Source of the DNA: Pengzhenrongella frigida
GTDB lineage: Bacteria > Actinomycetota > Actinomycetes > Actinomycetales > Cellulomonadaceae
DNA length: 64,000 nt
Assembly (NCBI RefSeq): GCF_004168625.1
Contig: NZ_SDWW01000003.1
Location: 62,001 to 126,000, forward strand
Reading direction: 5' to 3'
Each line of letters starts with the position of its first letter. The stretch's first letter is position 1. Under the pieces are notes generated by a model, which was not told where the DNA came from, did no database searches, and worked only from the letters and a program-made list of their open reading frames with translations. Positions 18,576 through 24,961 of this stretch are shown piece by piece. A program made the position numbers and the translations under genes.

Positions 18576-21368
18576 ATGCACCAGACGACCGACCCGACGA
18601 CGGTGTCGGCACGCACCCCGGCGGGGCCGCTGCTGAGCACCCGGTTCGCGGTCCCGTCGCCCGCGCGCGACCTGGTGGTCCGCGATCGCCTGCTCGACGG
18701 CGTGAGTGCCGGCGTCGAGGGCCTCCTGACCTTGGTGAGCGCGCCCGCCGGGAGCGGGAAGACCGTCCTGCTCGCGGCGTGGCTCGCGTCGCGGGCCGTT
18801 CCCGGCCCGGTGCTGTGGATGACGATGGACGACGGCGACGAGCGTCCGGGGGTGTTCTGGGCGTACGTCATCGAAGGGCTGGCCCGCACCGGGGTGGACC
18901 TTGCCGGTGCAGGTGCTCCGGAGCGCCCCGACACGGTCGCGCGGCCCCTGCTCGACCGGCTCGCGGTGCGGATCGCGGCGCGTACGGAACCGGTCGTGCT
19001 CGTGCTCGACGACGGTGACTGCCTGGTCGACCGCACGCTCGGCGGTGATCTCGGGTACCTGCTCCGGCACTGCGACGGACGCCTTCGGGTCGTGCTGGCG
19101 ACGCGGACCGACCCGACCCTCCCGCTGCACCGGTACCGGCTGGAGGGTGCGGTCACCGAGATACGTGCCACGGACCTGGCCTTCACCCTCGACGAGACGA
19201 GTGAGCTGCTGCATCGATCGGGGCTGGACCTCGCCGCGCCCGAGGTGGAGGCCCTGGTCGACCGCACCGATGGCTGGCCGGCCGGGCTGAAGTTCGCCGC
19301 CATGAGCCTGGCCGGGCGGGCCGACACCGGCCTGGCGATCCGCGAGTTCACCGGCGACGACGGCGACGTGGCGGCCTACCTCGTCAGCGAGGTGCTCGAT
19401 GCGCAACCGTCACCGCTGCGGGACGTTCTGCTCCGGACCAGCGTGGTGGACCAGCTCGAGCCCGGCCTGCTCGAGGCTCTGACCGGGGACCCGGCCGGCG
19501 GGCGCACGCTCGAGTTCATGGCGCACGGGAACTCGTTCATCCAACCCGTGTCCGGCCACCATGGCTTCTACCGCTATCAGCCGTTGTTCCGCGAGTTCCT
19601 GCGCGCCCAGCTGCGGTTCGAACGGCCGGACCTCGTGCCCGGGCTGCACGGGCTCGCTGCCGACTGGTTCGCCCGGAACGACCGGCGGCCCGAAGCGGTC
19701 GGGCATGCCGCCGCCGCCGGGTTGTGGAGCGATGCGGCGCGCTACCTCGTCGACGACCTGGGGATCGACGCGCTGCTCACCGGGCCGACGGACGCACCGG
19801 TCGCTGCGCTGTTCGCCGCCCTGCCCGACGACGCGGAGGGTGCCGAGGTCGACCTGGTCCGGGCCGCCCTGGCCATCACCGCCGGAGAGGTCGACCGGTG
19901 TCGCGCGTCTCTCGTGCGGGTCCGGGCCGCTCTCGACGCGACGCGCACCCGCCCGGCGTACGCCTGCCGGCTCTCCGTCGCGCTCATCGAGGCGCGCCTG
20001 GGCCACCGGACGTCCGACGTGACTGCCGGGCTCGAGGCGATCGATACCGCCGAGCACCTGCTGCGATCCGTGGTGCCCCCGACGGTCGCCGCGCGCTCGG
20101 CGATCGGCGCGCTGCTCGCCGGCTCCCGGGGTGAGCTGCTTCTGCTGCGCGGGGACCTGGGCTCCGCCCGGACCTCGCTCGCCGTCGCCGTCGACACGGC
20201 CGATGCCGCGGGGCGCGAAGACCTCCTGGCAGACGCGCTCGGAGCCGGGTCCCTGGTTGCGGCGCTCAGCGGGCGGCTGCGGCAGGCCACGGAGCTGGCG
20301 GAACGGGCGGACTCGATCGCGCGGCGCTCCGGCAGCACCGCGGGTGCGGGAAACACCGCCGCGGCCCGAGCCTGGATCCGGATGGAGGAGTACGCGCTCG
20401 ATGCGACCCGCGACCACGCGATGGACGTCGAGGTTGCCGTCTCGCCGGACGAGCCGATCCTCGTGGGGGTTCTGGCCCTGGTCCGTGCACGGCTCCTGCG
20501 TGCGACGGGCGATCTCGCAGGGGCCCGGGCCGCGCTCCTCGCAGTGCCTGACGCGTCCTCGGGTGCCGCACCACCGGCCTGGCTGGCTGCCTGGCTGGGC
20601 GCCGCCGACGCCGCGCTCCTGGTCGCGGACGGGCACCCGGACGCGGCAGTCGACGCGATCGCGGAACTCGCGGAGCCCGAGCTCCCCGAGCCGGCCGTCA
20701 TCCTGGAGCTGGCGCGGATCGCGCAGGGTGAGGTCGACTCGGCGCGCGCCCCCGTCGCACTCGCCGCGCTCGCCCAGGACGAGACGAAACCGCTCGACAC
20801 CCGCGTCACGGCGCTGATCGTCCAGGCGACCCGCGCCGCCTGTCTCGGCGACCCGGGCCGGGCCCGGGCCGCCCTGGAGCGGTCGCTCCGCCTGGCGTCC
20901 CCGGAACTCCTGCGCCGCCCGTTCAAGGAAGCCTCGCCGGCCGTGCGCCGCATGCTGCGCACCACTGGCCATCTGGCGGCGCAGTACCCGTGGCTCGACG
21001 TCCCCCCGGGGATCGGGCCGCGCAGCGACGAGACCGCGAGGCCGGACCCCTCGGGCGCCGCCGCGCGCGTCGTGGACCTCATCGAGCCGCTCACGCGCAA
21101 GGAGCAGGAGGTGCTCGGTCATCTCGCGGACCTGCTCGGCACCGACGAGATCGCGAGCGCGATGTTCGTCTCGGTGAACACCGTGCGCACCCATGTGCGG
21201 AGCATCTTGCGCAAGCTCGGCGCCGCGCGTCGCAACGAGGCGATCCGCCGGGCCTGGGAGCTCGGGCTGCTGCCCGGCCACGCGGGCGGCACCCCGCCAG
21301 ATCACCCGACCCAGTCAGATCGCCCGAAACCCCTTGACCGGGCCGTTCATTCGAAGATCGCGCGCTGA
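18576..21368 (+). CDS. Large LuxR-family (MalT/LAL-like) ATPase regulator
   Basis: Signal-transduction STAND ATPase with a C-terminal LuxR helix-turn-helix, 930 residues. Walker A APAGSGKT at 56-63; Walker B-like VVLVLDDGD near 145. A winged-helix stretch and the FYRYQPLFREFLRAQL motif around 330-345 mark the MalT-type core, followed by about 450 residues of helical TPR-like repeats. The HTH is TRKEQEVLGHLADLLG through VRTHVRSILRKLGAARR near 845-900. The ATG at 18576 follows AGGGGGA. Members are activated by an inducer bound to the repeats; no sugar operon adjoins, so the target is unknown. It is convergent with the SHOCT gene. Confidence 0.9.
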   Translation: MHQTTDPTTVSARTPAGPLLSTRFAVPSPARDLVVRDRLLDGVSAGVEGLLTLVSAPAGSGKTVLLAAWLASRAVPGPVLWMTMDDGDERPGVFWAYVIEGLARTGVDLAGAGAPERPDTVARPLLDRLAVRIAARTEPVVLVLDDGDCLVDRTLGGDLGYLLRHCDGRLRVVLATRTDPTLPLHRYRLEGAVTEIRATDLAFTLDETSELLHRSGLDLAAPEVEALVDRTDGWPAGLKFAAMSLAGRADTGLAIREFTGDDGDVAAYLVSEVLDAQPSPLRDVLLRTSVVDQLEPGLLEALTGDPAGGRTLEFMAHGNSFIQPVSGHHGFYRYQPLFREFLRAQLRFERPDLVPGLHGLAADWFARNDRRPEAVGHAAAAGLWSDAARYLVDDLGIDALLTGPTDAPVAALFAALPDDAEGAEVDLVRAALAITAGEVDRCRASLVRVRAALDATRTRPAYACRLSVALIEARLGHRTSDVTAGLEAIDTAEHLLRSVVPPTVAARSAIGALLAGSRGELLLLRGDLGSARTSLAVAVDTADAAGREDLLADALGAGSLVAALSGRLRQATELAERADSIARRSGSTAGAGNTAAARAWIRMEEYALDATRDHAMDVEVAVSPDEPILVGVLALVRARLLRATGDLAGARAALLAVPDASSGAAPPAWLAAWLGAADAALLVADGHPDAAVDAIAELAEPELPEPAVILELARIAQGEVDSARAPVALAALAQDETKPLDTRVTALIVQATRAACLGDPGRARAALERSLRLASPELLRRPFKEASPAVRRMLRTTGHLAAQYPWLDVPPGIGPRSDETARPDPSGAAARVVDLIEPLTRKEQEVLGHLADLLGTDEIASAMFVSVNTVRTHVRSILRKLGAARRNEAIRRAWELGLLPGHAGGTPPDHPTQSDRPKPLDRAVHSKIAR

Positions 21369-21372
21369 CCGC

Positions 21373-21400
21373 CACCTCGAGGTCACCAGGACACGAGGTG
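21373..21400. terminator. Possible bidirectional terminator hairpin
   Basis: CACCTCG (21373-21379) and CGAGGTG (21394-21400) are seven-base arms around a 14-base loop between the convergent LuxR and SHOCT genes. No U-tract follows, so intrinsic termination is uncertain. Confidence 0.3.
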
Positions 21401-21411
21401 ACGGCGCACGG

Positions 21412-21708
21412 TCACGACTCGAGGATGCGGCTCTTCTGGGTGTCGAACTCCGCCTCACTGAGGATGCCCTGGGACTTGAGCTCCCCGAGCTCCTTGAGCT
21501 GCGCGAGCTTCTGGTCCATCGAGGTATCCGGCGTCGAGGTGTCCGGCGCGGCGGCGACGGGCTGCGGGGCGGGTTCCGGCTCGGGCTGCTGCTCCTCGTC
21601 CTGCTTCGCCCAGCGCCCGGCCTGGCGGCGCGAGACCCGATTGGACACGGCGGTGGCGGTTCCCGCGATCGCGGCGGTCCGAGCGACACCTCGAAGGAGT
21701 CCAGGCAT
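21412..21708 (-). CDS. SHOCT-domain protein
   Basis: 98 residues. A basic, Ala-rich N-terminus (MPGLLRGVARTAAIAGTATAV), a Pro/Glu/Gln linker and a C-terminal SHOCT domain (about 65-98: DQKLAQLKELGELKSQGILSEAEFDTQKSRIL). SHOCT domains are short helical oligomerisation or tethering modules of unknown role. The ATG at 21708 follows AAAGGA. It is the last gene of a minus-strand group with a DUF6325 protein and a K+ channel; SHOCT and DUF6325 genes are often neighbours in actinobacteria (from memory, not checked). Confidence 0.8.
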   Translation of the reverse strand: MPGLLRGVARTAAIAGTATAVSNRVSRRQAGRWAKQDEEQQPEPEPAPQPVAAAPDTSTPDTSMDQKLAQLKELGELKSQGILSEAEFDTQKSRILES

Positions 21709-21788
21709 GGCATGCGTCCTTTCTACGGTCGTGCCTTCTCTAGGGTCGTGCCTTCACGGTTCGTGCGGGCGGTCCGGGGAGCCTGGCG

Positions 21789-22226
21789 TCAGGTGAGCTG
21801 GTCGACGTCGTCCAGGGAGGCGAGGATCGCCTGGACCGGGATGCGCCCGCTTGCGACCAGCTGGGCCCCGCCGCGGCGCAGCGCTGCGGCGAAGGGGGCA
21901 GCCCAACAGTTCTCGTAGACCAGGATCCCGGCCGAGCTGCCGGGCTCCAGGACCGTGCCCGCCTCCTCGACGTCGTCCGGACCGATCAAGCCGGAGGAGA
22001 CCCCCTCGAAGACCGCCAGGTCGAGGCTGCCATCCCGGTCGAGGTCGGCGAGCTCCAGACCGCTGAGGGTCCCGTCCAGCTCCTTCTTGACGAACACGAG
22101 ATCGAGGATGCGGATGACTCCTCGATCCACCAGATCGACGAGCATCGGAAGGCCTTCGCCGGTCATCCGGCTTCCGGGGAACTCGACCACGATGTAGTCG
22201 ATCGGACCAATCTCTGCATCGGCCAT
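21789..22226 (-). CDS. DUF6325-family protein
   Basis: 145 residues, soluble, acidic. The N-terminus MADAEIGPIDYIVVEFPGSR and the blocks ILDLVFVKKELDG and YENCWAAPFAAALRRGGAQLVASGRIP match the DUF6325 (formerly DUF1269-like) family, of unknown function; the fold looks like a ferredoxin-like beta-alpha protein. I placed the start at 22226; another ATG three codons upstream (22235) is possible, and the frame continues to 22313 without family-like sequence. It lies 80 bases before the SHOCT gene and 120 bases after the K+ channel. Confidence 0.75.
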   Translation of the reverse strand: MADAEIGPIDYIVVEFPGSRMTGEGLPMLVDLVDRGVIRILDLVFVKKELDGTLSGLELADLDRDGSLDLAVFEGVSSGLIGPDDVEEAGTVLEPGSSAGILVYENCWAAPFAAALRRGGAQLVASGRIPVQAILASLDDVDQLT

Positions 22227-22346
22227 GGCCGCCATCCCTGGGTCTCGGAGCTCCGGTGCGGTGCGATGCGCCGCAGGTCGAGGATCGCGGGGCGCGGCAT
22301 TCCGGCGCGTCACCCCGCGCGGACGATCCGGGCGCCGAGGACGAGG

Positions 22347-22898
22347 TCATGGACGGGTACCACCGTCGTGCGGAGCCGGCGCCTGGCCGAAGCCCCGCAG
22401 GTTGCTGAGCACCCGGAGCGCCGTTCCGACGTAGATCAGGTTGAGGAGCATCTGAGCGGTGACGAGCAGGCGTGCCGGCGAGCTCACGGCGTGGATGTCC
22501 CCGTAGCCGACCGTGGCGACCGTGGTCACGGTGAAGTAGAGCGCGTCCGTGCGGTTCTCCATGCCGCTGAACTGGTCCGGGGAGCTCGACGCGATCCGGT
22601 CGTACGTCACGGCGAACACGAGGATGAGCACGTACAGCGCGGTGAGCAGCGTCTCAGCGCGGGTCCAGACCGACGGCCCGGCGCGTCGGGCCCTGCGCTG
22701 GACGCGCAGCACGACGGCGATCCCGGCGAGGGCCAGCAGGACGCAGCCGGCCCGCGCGGCTGACTCCGGGTCGTCGAACGGGCCGCCGGCCGGAAGCACG
22801 AAATAGGAGGCGGTGAGCAGCATGAGCATGAGGGTCGTGCGCCACAGGAATGCCGAGAGCTGGTGCGCGATCGACTCCTCGGCGGCGGCCTCAGGCAT
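22347..22898 (-). CDS. Potassium channel family protein (two-TM pore)
   Basis: Ion channel subunit of 183 residues with four hydrophobic segments. The last two flank a pore loop with the selectivity filter TVGYGD at 129-134 (full loop DALYFTVTTVATVGYGD). No RCK/TrkA ligand domain is attached, so gating is not by the usual C-terminal module. The ATG at 22898 overlaps the stop of the small gene upstream by eight bases, placing it firmly in the 23393-22347 operon with two small alpha/beta proteins. Confidence 0.88.
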   Translation of the reverse strand: MPEAAAEESIAHQLSAFLWRTTLMLMLLTASYFVLPAGGPFDDPESAARAGCVLLALAGIAVVLRVQRRARRAGPSVWTRAETLLTALYVLILVFAVTYDRIASSSPDQFSGMENRTDALYFTVTTVATVGYGDIHAVSSPARLLVTAQMLLNLIYVGTALRVLSNLRGFGQAPAPHDGGTRP

Positions 22899-23142
22899 CG
22901 ACCGGACCGGCGAGCGGGGCCCGAACCGGTTGCGCTCCCACCAGCACGAGGCCCTTGCGCTCCAGCATCGCAGCGATGTCCGCGGGGCCCTGCCCGGGTG
23001 ACAGACGCAGGCGGAGCACCGTGACGGTCGCGGTCCGGATCGCGCCGAGGTCGGCGAACGTGCTGCGCAGCATCGGGCTGAGCAGCCCGGCGACCTTCAC
23101 CTGGTAGCGGATCCGGCCCGGCGGGCGGGGGTCGTGGGTCAC
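22891..23142 (-). CDS. Small protein, unknown function (channel operon, second gene)
   Basis: 83 residues starting at a GTG (23142) that overlaps the preceding stop as GTGA. Sequence V-T-H-D-P-R then GRIRYQVKVAGLLSPMLRST and LRLRLSPGQGPADIAAML suggests alternating strands and helices, a ferredoxin-like alpha/beta fold. It resembles its upstream neighbour in general layout, as though both sense or adapt something. The ORF-length frame to 23400 includes a shadow region with no such pattern. It overlaps the K+ channel start. No named family recognised. Confidence 0.65.
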   Translation of the reverse strand: MTHDPRPPGRIRYQVKVAGLLSPMLRSTFADLGAIRTATVTVLRLRLSPGQGPADIAAMLERKGLVLVGAQPVRAPLAGPVDA

Positions 23143-23393
23143 GTGTGCCGCCCCGTGCTCGTGGCGGGCTCGCCGGGAGGGGGTTCCGGGGCGGGCACCT
23201 GGCGCACCTCGATGACCTCGAGCCCCAGGGCGCGCAGTCGCGCGAGCAGACCGAACAGGGCGGCCTGGTCCGCGATGTCCCCGTAGAGGACGGTGCTGGC
23301 GCGCTCGGTGGCCAGGGTCACCGCACCGAGGTCGCGAAGATCCTGCTCCGGGATCACGCCGGACACCCACACCTCGTACGTCGTCATCGCCAT
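23139..23393 (-). CDS. Small alpha/beta protein, unknown function (channel operon, first gene)
   Basis: 84 residues, MAMTTYEVWVSGVIPEQDL then TVLYGDIADQAALFGLLARL and LGLEVIEVRQVPAP. The pattern beta-alpha-beta-beta-alpha-beta is that of a single ACT/ferredoxin-like domain. Similar short proteins with a (T)VL-x-G-x-x-x-D-Q-A-A-L-x-G-L-L core are widespread in actinobacteria without an assigned role (recollection). The start may be the ATG at 23393 or 23387. It is the first gene of an overlapping operon leading into the K+ channel. Confidence 0.65.
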   Translation of the reverse strand: MAMTTYEVWVSGVIPEQDLRDLGAVTLATERASTVLYGDIADQAALFGLLARLRALGLEVIEVRQVPAPEPPPGEPATSTGRHT

Positions 23394-23576
23394 GGCTCAA
23401 CCCCGCTTCGCTGAGGCCGCGTGCCGTCCCGATCCGGGTGCGCCGGACCTTGGTCGGGTCGGGTCGCGGTGGGTCTGAGCCTCGTTGACGGGTGGTGACG
23501 GGTCGTCATCCAGCAGGGGTGACCTTGGGCAGGGTGCTGTCCGCGGCGGGGGAGAGGGGGGAGATACTGGTGCCGA

Positions 23577-23598
23577 GAAGTTCGGGTATCCGAACTTC
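23577..23598 (+). promoter_or_regulatory. MntR/DtxR-like operator palindrome before mntH
   Basis: Perfect nine-base arms GAAGTTCGG and CCGAACTTC around the spacer GTAT, ending 21 bases before the mntH ATG. The size, symmetry and position over the leader fit a metal-dependent DtxR/MntR-family repressor site, which would shut off Mn2+ import when manganese is sufficient. Assignment to that family is inferred. Confidence 0.65.
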
Positions 23599-23619
23599 CA
23601 TCGAGCGCAGGAGGTGCCG

Positions 23620-24855
23620 ATGACCACGGTCACGCGCCCCGAGGTCGCGCGCAGGCGGCGCGTCCTGCCCCTGCTCGGACCCGCCTTCGTCGCGGCGATC
23701 GCCTATGTGGATCCGGGCAACGTCGCCGCCAACATCACCGCCGGCGCGCGGTACGGGTTCTTGCTCGTCTGGGTCCTGGTCATGGCCAACCTGATGGCCG
23801 TCCTGGTGCAGTACCAGTCGGCGAAGCTGGGGCTGGTCACCGGGCGCACCCTGCCGGAGCTCGTGGGTGAACGGCTGCGCCGGCCGGCGCGGCTGGCGTT
23901 CTGGGCGCAGGCCGAGGTCGTGGCGGCGGCCACCGACCTCGCCGAGGTGATCGGTGGGGCGATCGCGCTCTACCTGCTGTTCGGTACCCCCTTGCTGGTC
24001 GGCGGGGTGATCGTCGGGACGGTCTCCATGGGGCTGCTCGCGGTGCAGAGCCGGTACGGGCAGCGACCGTTCGAGTCCGTCGTGATCGGACTGCTGGTGA
24101 TCATCGCGGTCGGGTTCGTCGCCGGCGTCGTGGTCAACCCGCCCGCCGCCGGGGACGTGGTGGGTGGGCTCGTGCCGCGGTTCGACGGCGCCGACAGCGT
24201 GCTGCTCGCCACGAGCATGCTCGGAGCGACCGTGATGCCGCACGCGATCTACGTGCACTCCGCGCTGGCGCGGGACCGGCACAGCGGCGTCGTCCCGGGC
24301 GAGCGGCGGCTCCTGCTGCGCGCGACCCGGTGGGACGTCATCGGCGCGCTCGGCCTTGCCGGCGTCGTGAACCTGGCGATGCTCCTGCTCGCGGCGACGA
24401 GCCTGCAGGGCGCGGCCGGCACGGACACCGTCACCGGTGCCCACGCCGCGGTCGTGTCCGCGCTCGGCCCGGGCATCGGGCTGGTGTTCGCGATCGGGCT
24501 GCTGGCGTCGGGGCTGGCCTCCACCTCGGTCGGCTGCTACGCCGGCGCGACCATCATGCAGGGGCTCGTCCACCGCCAGATCCCGTTGCTGCTGCGGAGA
24601 CTGATCACGATGATCCCGGCGCTCCTCGTCCTCGGGGCCGGGATCGACCCGACCTGGGCGCTGGTCATCAGCCAGGTCGTGCTGAGCTTCGGCATCCCGT
24701 TCGCCCTCGTGCCGCTGCTGCGGCTGACGAGCGATCGGACGCTGATGGGCGCCAACGCGAACAGGCCGGTGATGCGCTGGGCGATGACCGCGATCGTGCT
24801 GATCGTCGCCCTGCTGAACGTCGGCCTGATCGCACTGACGGTCACCGGCGCGTAG
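23620..24855 (+). CDS. mntH: NRAMP-family divalent metal (Mn2+) importer
   Basis: Proton-coupled Mn2+/Fe2+ importer of the cytoplasmic membrane, 411 residues with about 11 helices. The metal-binding motifs are DPGN at 31-34 and the MPHA motif with M206 (GATVMPHAIYVHSAL); the methionine is what distinguishes transition-metal NRAMPs. The ATG at 23620 has AGGAGG eight bases upstream; the frame extends to 23485 but crosses the operator. Its last four codons and TAG form the first unit of a 24-bp repeat array. Confidence 0.94.
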   Translation: MTTVTRPEVARRRRVLPLLGPAFVAAIAYVDPGNVAANITAGARYGFLLVWVLVMANLMAVLVQYQSAKLGLVTGRTLPELVGERLRRPARLAFWAQAEVVAAATDLAEVIGGAIALYLLFGTPLLVGGVIVGTVSMGLLAVQSRYGQRPFESVVIGLLVIIAVGFVAGVVVNPPAAGDVVGGLVPRFDGADSVLLATSMLGATVMPHAIYVHSALARDRHSGVVPGERRLLLRATRWDVIGALGLAGVVNLAMLLLAATSLQGAAGTDTVTGAHAAVVSALGPGIGLVFAIGLLASGLASTSVGCYAGATIMQGLVHRQIPLLLRRLITMIPALLVLGAGIDPTWALVISQVVLSFGIPFALVPLLRLTSDRTLMGANANRPVMRWAMTAIVLIVALLNVGLIALTVTGA

Positions 24856-24957
24856 CGGCGCAACGTCACCGGCGCGTAGCGGCGCAACGTCACCGGCGCG
24901 TAGCGGCGCAACGTCACCGTCGCGCAGCGGCGCAATGTCACCGGCGCGTAGCGGCGC
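24841..24957 (+). repeat. Five-copy 24-bp tandem repeat at the end of mntH
   Basis: Units begin at 24841, 24865, 24889, 24913 and 24937; the first three are identical, the fourth differs at three positions and the fifth is truncated to 21 bases. Each unit starts GTCACCGGCGCGTAGCGGCG (variant in copy 4). Unit one contains the final mntH codons V-T-G-A and the TAG stop. The array fills the gap to the convergent dld gene. There are no spacers, so it is not a CRISPR. Confidence 0.9.
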
Positions 24958-24961
24958 CCGG

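Noticed and set aside
24841-24957. CRISPR array
   Set aside because: Units are directly adjacent with no unique spacers, and no cas gene is present.
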